From Vanilla planifolia (lineage: Eukaryota; Streptophyta; Magnoliopsida; Asparagales; Orchidaceae), in the NCBI GenBank assembly GCA_023846275.1, contig JAIUJO010000157.1, positions 832,983 to 896,982 of the forward strand: a stretch of DNA of 64,000 bases, in the 5' to 3' direction. Shown piece after piece: positions 1 to 13,447 of the stretch (within the stretch, counting starts at the first letter, position 1; every line of letters begins with the position of its first letter). Below the pieces are notes generated by a model. The model saw nothing but the letters and a program-made list of their open reading frames with translations. It ran no database searches and was not told the origin of the DNA. The translations under genes were made by a program, and so were the position numbers.

Positions 1-3000
1 TTTTGTTTTAACTTGGTTGTACTACATTGTAATTTTCAACATTTGCTGATATGACTATTGCATCAAATTGATTTTATTTTTTTACTTCAGAATAATATAT
101 TTTTTTCTACTCTAGTATATATTTTCTAAAAATTTTAAAAATAAATTATTATTGCTGTTGTTTATTGAAATTTATGTTTTGTAGTAATTCTTAAAAATAT
201 TCGATCAAAATAAAACTAATATTGTTGGACTCATTTTGATGAGCTCTAACAAATTAAATATTTTTTAATAATTTTGTTATGACTTCTAAGAAATTTTATT
301 AATCTTGTAATGTTAATTTCTAGTATAAGTTATGAATTTCCTAGATTTTTTAATCATTTGTTTAGTTACGTTACTATGTAGCCCGAAAAATTTTACAATG
401 TGCCGTTTACATTTCTTTTAGTTAACTATCTTGCATTGCTTTTGGTTATCTCATTTCAATTTTATTGTAAGATTACTTGAAATTACTATAAAAATTCTTT
501 ATTTTTATGTCTTTTATATCATAACTTATATTAATTTAGCACGTGGTGAGATAGTCTTAAATATAACATTCTTGGTGTCTCCTAATGAGCTCTATCAAAT
601 TAAATATTTATTACCATTTTTTAAATATTTTTAAATAGTTTTGGCACATTTTCCAAATCATTCTCGTATGGACATAATACAACAATCAAGGATGCAAAGT
701 TTAATCTCTTTACTACATTGGATTGTAATATTTTGTAAAATTTGTGAAATTTCTTCAAAAGTTTGGCTTTGATTTGTTTATTTTACAAAATAATTCTAAT
801 TTTCCAATAATTTTACTTATATATCACATTAATTTTTATATTTTACATTAAATCGATTAATACCATTTCTCCCTTAATGTATATTTATCAAATGTTAAAA
901 AAAACTATTGGTGTTTTCTTTTTATGTTTTCAATATATACAAATTTGGAATGGGGTTCAACCGAGTTGAGACAAATGTCGAAGGTCATGTCTTGGCAAAC
1001 TCTATCCAACAAAATGTTAATTTTTATTGCAAGGGTATTGGCATACTTTATGAGAAATTTTGGAAATTATCTTAAATCTCCTAAATATTTTGTCAATTTA
1101 ACTTTCTCACCTAATTTGTTTCATTTATTAAAATGTTTCATTTTTGTGTCATTTTATTACTATAAAGCTCCAAATCTTCTTTTTTTTACCCTTAAATTTC
1201 TTTTGTTTAGTTAAAATAAATTACTTCTATAGACCTCTTTTTAGATTTAATATAAGTTTTCTTAATATTAATGTAATAGTTATCCTTTTTTCCTTTTTAT
1301 TTTAGTATTTTATTTTTATATAATAATCATATTCTAAAATATTTTATTTTCTATTTTTTTGTGTACCTTATGATATACTTTGATACAAACAAAATATGAT
1401 GATTGTGCATGCTACAATTGCACTCCTTTGTGACTTGAAAAGTTATTTTTGATAACATTTTTGCCAAGTCCTTAGAAGTTTTGCTATGATTTATTCATAT
1501 TAGTTATAATTCTAAATCTTCTCTATTATATCCTTTATATTATTATATCACATTACTTCAACTTATATCATTCCAACTTTAATATATTTCTTTTATTATT
1601 AACATAATAACTTATTATTATTTAAGATTGCTTTTGTACAGGAATTAATTTTAGTGTGGTCGAATTGACATGTAACAAAAGCTATTGTGCTCATCATGAT
1701 GTGTTCAATCTAATTGGATATTTATTTTTATATTTTAAATTATTATTTCGCTAGAGTTTTTGCATGCTTTATGAGGCATTTTAATTCAAACTTGGTGTTA
1801 TAATCAAGCTTATTACACTAAAACTCCTAGGTGTATCAAAATACAAATTTCCTATAAAAGTTTCTCAATTTTTTTATGTTTTATTTTATTACTATGAAAC
1901 ATTAATCATTTTCTCGTGTGACTATTATTCTCTTTGGTTTGGTTATATATATTGTTATAATTTTTGTCACCTTGGCTTTAATATACAAAAAAATTATATT
2001 AAAAAATAACTTATTTTCATTTAAGCATATTTATTTTGAAATTCACATTAATGATAAACATCATCTGATTTGATTTTGTCATATCAATATGTAACTGTAA
2101 ATCTCTTATCTTATGACCTTAATTTCTTTGATTTTGTTATATTTGTTTATTTCAATTTATCTCATCTTATCTTTAATATATTTTTACTTACGAGTAAAAT
2201 AATGATGTCTTATTATTTATTTCTTTTATTTTGTAATTCATAGTAATTGTAGTTGAGGTTTCATCAAGTTGAAAGGAACATCGATGGACTAATCTCAAAC
2301 TTCTTTATCCTATTAAACATTCATTTTTGCATACTTTTAAATACTTTATCTTCTTTGTTTTAACATTTTTATGAGCCATTTTGAAATGTATATTATTTGA
2401 TGATTAAGGATACTAAACTTGATTTTTTTTATTGTCTTTGTTGCAACTTTTACGTACAATTTATGTTATTTCTCAAATATGTTTGCTCTAATTTAATTAT
2501 ATTACTACGTAATGCTAAATCAGTTCTTTTATGACGATTACTATGTTTTGATTTGGTTATATTACATAGATACAATTAATCCTAATTATTGTTTTAATGC
2601 AAATTTGGTAAATAATTATTTATTAATTTTTGTTGGCATTTACTTTCTTAAATAATTATAAATTTACTTGATATACGATCAATATGATTGAAATGTTATT
2701 GGACTCATCTTAAAAAGCACAATCAGACTAAATATATCATTTTATATTTTTAAATATTTCATTTTATTTTTTGACATGTTTTAAAGACAATTTGTTTTGT
2801 ACCAAATTTCTCAAATAATTTACCTCATTTACCAAAATTTTTCACTTTGATTTCTTTTTATTATTTTATAACTCTATATATTCTATGATGACCATTACAT
2901 TGCCTTGGTTATTTTTATTTCATTACTTTAATTTATATCTATTTTCTTCAAAATATATTTAATAAAAAGTAAGATAAAATTTTATTTTGATTTTACTTAT

Positions 3001-3806
3001 TTTCCCTTTTTATGCATAGTTTTCTAAACATGGTCTGATCGAGTTGAAATAATATTATTCAATTCTTTTTTCTAGCACTAATCAATTAAATTTTCATTTT
3101 TTTAATTCCTAAATATTTTCACTTTGTTATCATGGAACGAAACATCCACACACATTATAACTCATTTCATAAAAGTTTTTACTCAATTTTGGAATACTAA
3201 CATCTAACTCTAAATCTTTAACCATTTCACCCTTAAATTTAAATTTTCATTTTTTAATTTTTAAATATTTATTTGTTATCTCGAAATGAAACTTTATTTT
3301 ACAATTTGGCTCCTTTCATAAAAGTTTTTGCATCAATTTTGCTATATTGATATTTAACACAAAATCTCTAACATTATGACCAATAAATTGATCTCATTAG
3401 ATGATATTATATTTATTCAACTTATCTCATTTTAGCTATAATATTTTTTTAAAAAATGTTAATATAATACTTTATTATTATTTTTTCCTATTAACTAAGT
3501 TGATTAATAATAATTCCACTCATTATCTGATTTAGGTTAGAAAAAGTCATTGGACTCAATTTTACTTTGCATGACAATTCATTATTCATTTTTATATTAT
3601 TATGTATTTTCTTTTCTTTAGTTTTTATGCTTTAAAAATAATTTTTATTCATATGTATTTTAAACATTGGTGTTTTTACCCTAAATCTCCTAAGCAATTT
3701 CAAGTGGAACTTTTCCATAACATTTACCTAATATTTTTATATATTTAAAAGTTTTTGTTGTTAATTATGCCTATTAAGTTTGGTAATTCTTACTAACTCC
3801 AAACGA

Positions 3807-3836
3807 GGCCATTTTTGTGAGGAAACAAAAATGGCC
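3807..3836. repeat. Perfect 12-bp inverted repeat inside a monomer
   Basis: Arms GGCCATTTTTGT (3807-3818) and ACAAAAATGGCC (3825-3836) are exact reverse complements around a 6-base loop. The stretch replaces the normal monomer core, where other copies read AAGGTCTGATCAAGATG. The flanking words on both sides (CTCCAAACGAGG before, CACATCTCAGAATGCTC after) still fit the monomer, so the palindrome arose in place. A template-switch or quasi-palindrome repair event is the likely origin; this is inference. Confidence 0.8.
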
Positions 3837-6800
3837 AAACACATCTCAGAATGCTCAATCAAATTCGGTATTCATTTTTATAGTTTTAAATATTTTATAT
3901 TTTTGGGTTTTGACATACTTTAGGAGATATCTTGATTCATAGTTCACGTAATGATCAATGGTGTTACAGTCGATCTGCTTATTATCTTAGAAAGCAACAA
4001 TTTCAAAAAAGCTATCGCATTTCTAAATATGTTTTATTTATTTGATTAGATTAGTTTGAAATTCCCAATCTCCTTAAATGTGATGTTTACATCTATTTCG
4101 TTTGGCATTATCTCATTACTTCAATTTATCTAATGTCAGCTCAAATTCATGTTTAATTAATAGTAGAATATAATTTGTTATTGATAATGCTTATTTAATT
4201 TGTAATTTGATGAAATTTCTAGCATGGTTTGACCATCATGAAATAAATGTCATTGAAATAATCATGGAGTGCTCTACCTAAATAAATATTTATTTTTTAA
4301 AATATTTTATCTTCTATTATTATGGCACATGACAAGACATATTTTGATTCGTTCCTAATTTTGATGATCTGGTATGTTACACTCAATCTTCTTTGTGTCA
4401 TGGAATACGGCTTTCATATATAATTTGCCCTATTTATTTAAATTTTTTTGTTTGACTTACTTATACTAATATGCAACTCAAAATGTCTTTTAGTGACATT
4501 TTTGTATTTAATAGATTTTATTATACTATAATATTTCAATTTGTGTTATTTCAACCTTAATATATATTGCATAAAGGTTAAATTAATAATTTATGATTAT
4601 TTGTTATTATTTCTTATTTTTAAGCTTATATTCTTCTAGAATTCATGAAAATTACAATTAACTTCTGATCCAGACGAAACAAACATCAATAAACTTATTT
4701 AAACAAGCTTTATCAAATTAAATATTTATGAATATTTTATTTAGTAAGGCTTTGAAATCATTTAAGAACTATATCAATTCATAACTTAATTAGTATTAGA
4801 GATTATCACACTCAATCTTAATAATATTGAGGAATATATCTTTCTCGTATAATTTTTCATTATGATTTAGTTTTAGTTTCAATGCTTTTGGTGTCATTTA
4901 TAAGGTATTTCGAGTCATATCTTATTTCACAATTAAGGACTTCACCATACTTCTGCATAGTATCATGAAATGAATCTTTCTAGTGTAATTTATATCACTT
5001 TTTTCAAAGTTATGATATGATTTCACTACATTGACCTCCACCTTTGTTATTTTTACTTTCCTTTGATTTGGTTATATAAAAGTGCTACAATTTATCTTAT
5101 TGAAGCTTTCATTTGTATTTTTTAAGCTAAAAAATGTTTATTTATTTTAGTATTTTAACATATTAATTCATAATAATTTTGAACAAGGTCTGATAAATAC
5201 AAAATAAATGTCATTGGACTCTTCCGACACGCTCTATGAAATTTAATATTCATTCATATATTATTTTCAATATTCTATTTTCTTAAGATTCTACTTGTTT
5301 TATAGTGCATTTCAATTTGTATCAAACTTGATAGTCGAGATTGTTACATATGATCTCCTTAATATCTTTGAGTGTAATTTTCTCATACTGTCTTGTTATT
5401 TTAATAGAATTTTTTTCTTTAATTTGCTAATATTTTTATGAAACTCTAATTCCACTTTTATTTAACCTTTATGCACTTTTAATTTGTTTACATTTTATTT
5501 TTTCAACTTATGTCATTTATTTTTATTATATGTTCTTAAAATTAAAAGAATAATTTATTATTGTTATTCTTATCTAACTTGGCAATTCATAGACATTTTA
5601 AGTGAGATTTCATTGAGATACAATAGGTGTTAGTGGCCTCATAACATTGGGCTTTATCTTAGCAAATATTTCATTTTATAATTTTTGAAAATTTAATTTT
5701 CTTAGGGTTTGGCATACTTTAAGAGACATTTTGTTTTGTACTTGCATTGTTGGGCAAAGTTTTCACACTCAAACTCCATAATACCTTTGAATGCAACTTT
5801 TCAGTATAATGTAATTGTAAATCTCTTCTCTTATGACCACTACATCACCCTGATTTTTTAATACTACAATTCCTTAAATTATCTCACTTGCATTTTAGTA
5901 TATTATATAAAATTTTAAAGTAAGAATTTATTTATTTTTTTACTTACATATTTTTCTAATTGATAGTAGTTAAAAATGAGGTTCTTTTGAGATCAAATAA
6001 TTGTCATTATAATTATATAATTAACTCAATAAGCTCTATCTTATTTAATATTCCTTTTTATATTTCTAAAAAAAATTTGTAGATTTTGTATTCTTTGTGA
6101 CATATTTTTATCCCTAGTTAGTTTCACAATCGAGGATGTTGCCCTAAATCTGCTTAGTATCCTCAAAGACAACTTTCTTTCGTATTCTACTTAATTTCTT
6201 CAAATGTGCCACTTTCATTTGGATATTTTGATATATAACTCTGAATCTCGTCTCGTGTGACCATTCTGTGCCATTGATAAGTTTTGTCTGGATTCATGGG
6301 ACATTGTAATTAATGTATGATTTGGCAGTTAATGATGTTACACTCGGCCTTCCAATTATCATGCAATATAACTTTAATTTTTTTTATTATAACGTAACTT
6401 TAATTCTCTTCTTAAGTGATCCTTATATCACTTTTATTTTTTAATATTATATTGCTTCAATATATCTTATTTTATCTTAAAAATATATTTAGTAGAATTA
6501 TCATTTATTTTTATTTATGCTTATTTATTTTGTAATTTTTAAAATTTATCTACGAGGTCTTACCAATATGAAACAAACTTCTTTATACTCATGCCATGGA
6601 ACTCTATCCAATAAAATGTTCCTTTTCACATTTAGAAGTGCTTTGTTTTCTATATTGTTAGAATAATTTATGAGAAATTTTAATTCATTTTTTATTTGAT
6701 GATCAAGGATGTTACACCTGATCTCCTTGGTATCTTTGAATAGAACTTTCTCATGCAATGTATCTCATTTCTTCAAATTTGTTGCATTTAATTGGTTATA

Positions 6801-8964
6801 CAATTTTTTTTAGTTTACATCATTTTAGTTTTAATATATATTTGCTTAGTAGTTATATGATAATTCATTATTCTTTTTCTTATTTAGTTTATTAATTCAC
6901 TATAATCACAAACTCGATCCTTTTGAGATGAAAAGGCATCCTTGAACTTTTCTTGACATTCAATATAATTAAATAGTCATTGTTTATTTTAAACATCATA
7001 TTTGATAAAGATTTTGGCAAGATTTTCTTAACATTTGGAATTGTAGCTAAATTGTTGTTCAATGTTATTGCACTTAATCCATTTAGTGTCTTGGAATACA
7101 ACTACCTTTTGCAATATATCCTATTTGTTTAAAATTTTTTATATTGATTTCATTATATTACACTAAATGTGTAACTCTCCTCTTATAGGCACTTCACTTT
7201 GATTTAGTTGCATTACACATTTTCAATTTATCTCATTTCACCTTTAAAATATATTTACTTTGTTTTAAACTAATAATTTATTATTATGTATTCCTTTTTA
7301 CTTTTCTAATTCATAGTAATTGCAAAAAAGTCTTACATAGTTGAAGCAAGCATTATTTGAATATTCTGAAAATGCTCTTTCTAATTAAAAATTTATTTTT
7401 AAACTTTTGATTTTTTTTATTTTTAGGCTTTTCTACAGTTTAAGAGGGAATTCAATTCATAATTAATTTGACGATTAAGGGTGCTACACATTATCATCTT
7501 AGCATCTTTGAATGTAACACTAAAATCTAATGTATCATTTTTTTCTTAAATTTTTCTCAAAGATTTAGTTTTTTAATGGTGTCACTAACTACTCTTTTTA
7601 TGACCTTTACACCTTGTTTATTTATTAATATGACATTGGATTAGTTTGTCTTATTTCAATTTTGATATATGTTACCTTAATATTAAAATAATAATTAATT
7701 ATTACTTATGGTTATTTACTTTGGTAATTGATAGCAATCCTGAGCAATATCTGATCAAGATGAAACCAATGTTGTTAGGCTCACTTTCATGCACTCTATC
7801 AAATAAGATATTATTTTTATTTCTTTCATATATTTTATTTTCAATTCCTTTGTTTGTTTTGTAAGACATTTTAATTTATACAAAATTTTAATAATAGAGA
7901 ATGTTGGGCCTAACAATAATAGTACTTTGGAATAAAACTTTCTTGTTTTTTATCTCATTTACTAAAATCTTTTTCCTTGATTTTGTTATATTATTATGAA
8001 ACTCCAACTCTCCTCTTGTTAGGCCTTTATATTACTTTGATCTTATTACCTTACATTTATTCAATGCATCTAATTTTACTTTATTACATATTTAATAAAT
8101 ATTAAAATAATAATTAATTTTTTTATTCTTGTTTACTTTTGAAATTTGTGGTAATTAAAGACTAAGTCTCATCAACATGAATCAAATATCATTAGACACA
8201 TCTGCATTAGACCTAACAAATTAAATTGTCAATTTTAAATTTTTACCTATTTCATTTTCTAGGGTTTTGGTACGATTTATGGGACATAAATATTTGCCTT
8301 CTTTGATGATTGATGATATTACACAAGATCTTCATGATATGTTAAAGTGTAACTTTACCATACCGTTTTTCTCATTTTGTCAATAATTTTTATTTCATTT
8401 GGTTGTTTTGTTATGTAAGGCTAAATCACCATTTAAGAAAGTTTTACATCACTTTGATTTGGTTTCATTACATTGCTATCATTTACCTCATTTTTTCTTT
8501 AACATATATTTATCTTAAATAAAAAATAAATTTTTTTAATTTATTTTAACTATATTTTTCCAATTCATAGTTTATCCAAAGAAAGTTCTATCATGATGAA
8601 AAAAAGTTTAACTTTCATGATGATGTCTATAAAATTATATATTCAATTTGATATTTTTTTAATATTTTATTTTCTTAGATTTTTTCACACGTTATGAGAT
8701 ATTTTTATTCGTACATGATTTTTTGAATGAGAAAGTTGTGATAGATCTTAGTGTTATATTATTGACTTTCATCCATGGTTCTTTATTTGATAATAAAAAA
8801 TCCTAGTTATTTAAATTGAATTTATCTAGAGAATGTGAAAATTTTAAATAACCAATGCTCCTATTCCTATAAGAACAACAATAAGAAGGGTTGTGAAGGT
8901 GAAACTATCTTATATAATTGAAGATGTCGCACTTGATCTATTTAGCATCTTGGAATGCAACTAT

Positions 8965-9006
8965 CTTATATAATTATTGTTATTACTTATATAATTATTG
9001 TTATTA
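8965..9006 (+). repeat. 21-bp exact tandem duplication
   Basis: Two identical abutting 21-bp units, 8965-8985 and 8986-9006, beginning CTTATATAATTATTG. They lie in the part of the monomer that normally reads TTTCTCATATAATTTATC. Unlike the surrounding diverged satellite they are identical, so the duplication is much younger than the array. Confidence 0.85.
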
Positions 9007-9827
9007 CTTCAAATGTTTTACTTTGATTAGGTTGCATTACAATTTAAATATAAAATTTTTCATATGGCTCTTATGTGTTTTTCATTTGGTTATATCATGT
9101 TAGTTCAAGATATCTCATTTTAGCTTATATATATTTATAAATATAGTTACTACTAAAAAAACAACTTATTTTAATTAGTATTTATTAACTTCGATAATTC
9201 ATAATAACCTTGAACAAGGTTCAATTGAGATGAAAAAATATTATTAGACTTTTCTAGATGAGCTCCATCACACTTAATTATTTTTTATATTTTAGATATT
9301 TTTTTCAAGGAAAAAGGAATCCTTAATTAGATATTTTGATTCATATATGATTTAACGATGATGCATGTTTTACTCTATGTTTTGACTATTGTGGAACATA
9401 AATTTTTGATACATTGTTTTTTTTATTTCTTTAGATGTTGCACTTTAACTTGATTATACTAAAATAAAACTCTAACTCTACTTTCTCATGACCTTTACAT
9501 TAGCATGATTTTGCTATACGACATTACAAAAAATTTTCACATTTAAGTAAATATATTTTTACTTAATATTAGAGAAATAACTTATAATTGTTATTTGTTC
9601 AAATTTATTTTTGTAAATTATAGCAAATTAAATGATATCCAATAATGATAAAATGAAGCCCACTGGACTTGTTGGACTTTTTTGAGTTACATTGAATTAA
9701 ATATTTAATTTTATATTTTCAATTTTTTTAAAATTTTGACATTCTTTAAAAGTTACTTTGCATCTTAAATGATTTGATAGTTGAGGGGCTTACACTCAAT
9801 AGCCTTAATAGTTTTTCAATACAACTT

Positions 9828-11650
9828 TCACTTAGGATTGCATCATATTTGATGAGTCATGCCTTAGATACTATGAATTTTTTTCTAATGGGCTTGTTTA
9901 GTTTAAACAAGTTTATCGGTAAATAATATGTCGTACACTTTTAAAGATGGTGAATTAATGGTCTTCAAAGTACTTTCGAGTGTTCATGAAGCATGACGTA
10001 GCTAAGACATGCCCATCAATTTTGAAAATATTTGCTTTTTATTATGAAATATAATATTAGCTTATTTATTATTAATCATAAAGCATACTTCTTTATCATA
10101 ACACTTTCAAATGCAACGTGAATAATTGACGATATTGGAAGCATAAGATTCCATTATTAAATCTTTTAATCCTTTGAAAGCCTACCTAACTATACAAATT
10201 TATTTAATCCTTTCCTTGATCTAAGAAACAAATATTATTCCATTTGTCAATGTCTTAATCTTTTTTTATTAAATTCTACTTATGCATAGTTGTCAAATTC
10301 TATATGTTGACAACTGTTAAACTTTATTTGAATTAGAAAAAAATAATTTTGTTTAAATTTTCTTAATTAAAAAAGTTAAAACTATCTTAAGGCACATCAA
10401 AAGTAAGTGCCAAGTTCAAAGCTCTTAAGCTAAAGAAGCCACAAAATGTACACACAAACATTTGGTTAAGAGACTGCTAGAACTTAATCAGGTGGTGTTT
10501 GATCATGGACATTGGGCATCCTAAAATTTGGTAACGTAAGGCAATCGATAAGGTTAGGTAGATCAAGAATGCAAATAATAGAGGTTAAACCCATTGCCAT
10601 ATTGAACTTGTAGGCATACAAGTAACCTAGGTGGTTAAATCCTAAGATCATATATGGGAGCGAACCTTATGGCTCGAATCATATTATCATCCTATGAAAG
10701 AGAATACAAAGATCAAAAACTTTTTGCTCCTAAACATGTAGCCAAAAGTCTTTACTACATCATTGCACAAGGGATCAGCATTTTCTCCCATCGTATCTCT
10801 AATTCGAAGACTACAAACATGCCTACCTATAGTTTTTACTTGTATCCATTAATCAGATGAGAAAGATCACGATCAAGTTAATCACATGGCATTAATTCCT
10901 TTCCTTTTTTGAATTAGCTATAAATGAATTAGATGTCCCAGATCTATCTTTTTCGAATCCATTAGTTATGATTGATTTTTCCTTTATCATTGATTAAGTG
11001 AAGGATCCAAAACTTGCCATACTTCATTAGATGGCCTAGATCAAATTAGTCTTCATCCAACCTTCTCTAACTCATCTTCTTTTGTAACCCTTGATCAAAT
11101 AGTCGAGAACATCTTCCCCAGATGCAACCAAATTGCTCAATCCCACATAACAACAAATTTTTTGCCTAATCTTTGTGTAGTTTCTCTTGCTATTTTGGAG
11201 GAAATACTTTAATTTATTTAGAAAATAGTTTTTGGTTATTTTTCAAAAGATTTCACAATAGCTTCTCCTTTGTTTTCTAATGGGTATGAAAAATATTTTT
11301 CATTATAAAGATATCTTCATGAAAATTATGAATGAATGTGTATAAGACATTGAGTTCTCAAAGAAAGGTTGTATCGTATTCTAGTGGAAAAAATTCTCCT
11401 GGTAAGACCAATGACTTGTGCTACCAATTGCATATTCATCCAATTAAGTCTCAATCTTTTAAGCTTTTATTATCTCACTTCTCTTCATAATGTAGTGCTC
11501 CTTACCACTTTTTCTACACTACAATAACTATAGGAAATGTTATATGCTTTTATCAAAAATTTAATTCATGTTAATTTTTATTTCCCCATTTTAGGTTGGC
11601 CAACCCCACATTTGTAAAATTGTGTTTATGAATTAGTATAACTATAAATT
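9828..11650 (+). repeat. 5' LTR of copia relic I
   Basis: Pairs with 13448-15683. Matching landmarks: 9838-9900 with 13455-13520 (both run through a GGGMTTGTTTAG word), 10115-10270 with 13740-13900 (GATTCCAT, AAATC, CCTACCTA/CTTAG), 10440-10560 with 14060-14180 (AAACATTT, GATCWT, GCCATTG-like), and about 11470-11560 with 15090-15180 (CTTCATAATGTA-like, ATAGGAAATRTT-like). The left end is placed by alignment with relic II, where TGTAAGG starts the LTR. The right end is uncertain because the terminal part of the LTR is eroded or lost before gag. The 68-codon open frame at 10654-10860 lies in this LTR and has no recognisable product. Confidence 0.7.
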
Positions 11651-11861
11651 ATGCTTTTCTACAAAGACCAAATTATATTTATAAAGATATTTTGAACAAT
11701 AAATTCCATTCAAATTGCATGGATAATCTGTCATATGTGTTTTAATTGTTTTGTTTACTTTAATTAATTTTTTTTATTTAATAAAAATTTAAATTATTAT
11801 CTCTCTTTTTTTCCTCTTACAACAATATTTATGTTTTTTTGTAAACTTTTAATTTTTCAAT

Positions 11862-13420
11862 ATGACATCACCCAAGATTGATATTTGTGAGTCATTAAAT
11901 GAAGGGTTATCTCATATATATCCCATGTTATTTAAGGGGAAATTTTGTTTACATTGGAAAATAGATTTAGAATTTTTATAAAAAACCTAACTATGAACTA
12001 TGGGAAGAGAAAACCAATCAAAGTGATTTACATAAGCATTATTGCACTAATGACATTAATCTAGTTTGTGAATTTACTTGTAACCATATGAGAATGGCAA
12101 ATTTAATGATAAAGTACTGAACAATCATCATTATGGCAATCACCTAGTAAATTTAATCAAGGTCTAAATTTATGTATAGCACATGAGGTTGAGAATTGTT
12201 AGAAGTAAATTTTGAAGGAACTTCACAAGTTAAATATGCAAAAACAAATATGCTTATAGATAATTATTGACCCTTTAGAAATGAATTTGAGAAAATCTAT
12301 GAAGAAAATGTTTATGCAATTTACAAATATTAGTGATGGATTAGCAAATCTTGGAAAAGTTTTTACTACTGAAGATCTTATGAAAAAGATGATATGAATT
12401 CTACCCAAAGAGTTTGCTCCTCTTTTTATGGCAATAAAGGTAGTCAAGGACATATAAAAACTAATGTTAGATGAGTTACTTTGGGAGCTATTGATGATAA
12501 AGATTGAGATGAGCATAAGAGTTGAAGAGGAGGCTTCCAGAAGCTAGCTAAAGAAAGAAGCAAGGAAAGATCTATGGGCATTTAGACCATCCAAACATCA
12601 TTGGATGTCACATCCATCTCTTCCATTGATTTAGAAAAGTTAAGCTTTCATGTTGAAGACTGAGCTTAATATTTGGACAAAACTTTTGTAAATAAGAATT
12701 GATAAAAGAAAAAAAGGGAAATGAAGAAGGTGCCAAAAACTTATGTTCGTGGTAAAACCAAGCATGCTCAACCAAAATGTCCCCAACACGATGAAAAAAA
12801 GGGAGGAAGAAAAAAAAGAAGAGAATTTTGAAGAAGAAACCTCTCTAGGGTAGTTGGGCTACAATAAAAGTTTTTGAGCTTACAACTTCAAAAAGTAAGG
12901 ATGCTGGAATGGCTCTTTAATGGCAAAGAATGATAAATCAAGTACATGTAGGGAAGAAGAAGTGGCAAGGGCAATTCTTGCCTTTATAAAGTTCATCAGA
13001 ATAATTTCATAGAAGTTACTAATTCTTTAATCTCCTTAATGTCGACAAATAAAAAGTTGAAAAATATTTATAAAGAAAAAATTGAACTTCTAAACATTGC
13101 CATGAAAAAAGATGAGAAAAAGAACATAAAATACTTCATGCTTGTGATGCAAAGGATTCCACTAACCATTTAGATTTCTTCTTCGAAAAAGAAAATTTTT
13201 AATTCAAATGTAAAACTTTGTTTTCGTGATCATGCCAAAATTTCTATTTCCTTATAGGTTTAGTTTTTGGGGAATAAAAATATATCTTCTTTTGAGCACA
13301 TGCATAACGTTTTAACTATTACATGATTTTAATATTGTAGAAAAAAAACATACAATAAAAGAATAAAGAAGTCGATGTGAAGTGTGGCCAAAAGATGGAC
13401 ATTTATTTTCTAAATATATT
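11862..13420 (+). pseudogene. Decayed copia gag (UBN2 family) with zinc-knuckle remnant
   Basis: Relic of the structural Gag polyprotein that would assemble retrotransposon particles and bind RNA. From the ATG at 11862 the frame reads MTSPKIDICESLNEG, then PMLFKGKF..WKIDLEFL, the usual start of UBN2 gag (a P-x-F-x-G-x-x-x-x-x-W-K type word). After stops and shifts it resumes near 12213 with EGTSQVKYAK, diagnostic for this family, then from 12299 with MQFTNI, TTEDLMKKM, ILPKEF and IRVEEEA, matching the FTNI / LPKEW spacing of copia gags. At 12739-12783 the frame reads TYVRGKTKHAQPKCP: a C-x2-C-x4-H-x4-C knuckle in which the His and last Cys survive and the first two Cys are replaced. Near 13340 HTIKE marks the second, pre-protease knuckle. 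Then coding stops, with no protease or later domains. At least six stops or frameshifts make it non-functional. The minus-strand frame at 12223-12516 is its shadow. Confidence 0.85.
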
Positions 13421-13435
13421 TATCATTCCATGATC

Positions 13436-13447
13436 AAAAGGTGGAGA
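13436..13447 (+). other. Polypurine tract of copia relic I
   Basis: AAAAGGTGGAGA lies directly before the TGGTAAGG start of the 3' LTR, where a retrotransposon primes plus-strand DNA. Relic II has AAAAGTTGGAGA at the homologous place (about 25897-25908). Confidence 0.7.

Larger units (their letters stand above)
1..9827 (+). repeat. Diverged ~410-bp satellite, array 1
   Basis: Head-to-tail degenerate tandem repeat, about 24 monomers, cut at the left by the window edge and at the right by copia relic I. Each monomer shows the same ordered words: GATGAAACAAA, ATTGGACTCATCT, ATGAGCTCTATC, AAATTAAATATT, TTTGGCATGCTTTATGAGA, GAGGATGTTACACT, CTTGGAATGCAACTTT, TTTATCTCATTT, GTGACCTTTACATC, then a TTTAATATATATTTACTT block. 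Anchor (GATGAAAC-like word) positions seen: 205, 590, 950, 1655, 2245, 2670, 3030, 3510, 3800, 4220, 4660, 5180, 5600, 5975, 6550, 6910, 7320, 7740, 8160, 8570, 9215 and 9630. Regular stretches give spacings of 415-420 bp; irregular ones reflect deletions and small insertions (for example about 8775-8910, not monomer-like). Copies differ at a large fraction of sites, so the array is old. Open frames inside it are homologous chance frames, not genes. Confidence 0.85.

Noticed and set aside
12223..12516. 97-codon minus-strand open frame
   Set aside because: Antisense shadow of the decayed gag, which reads clearly as UBN2 gag on the plus strand.
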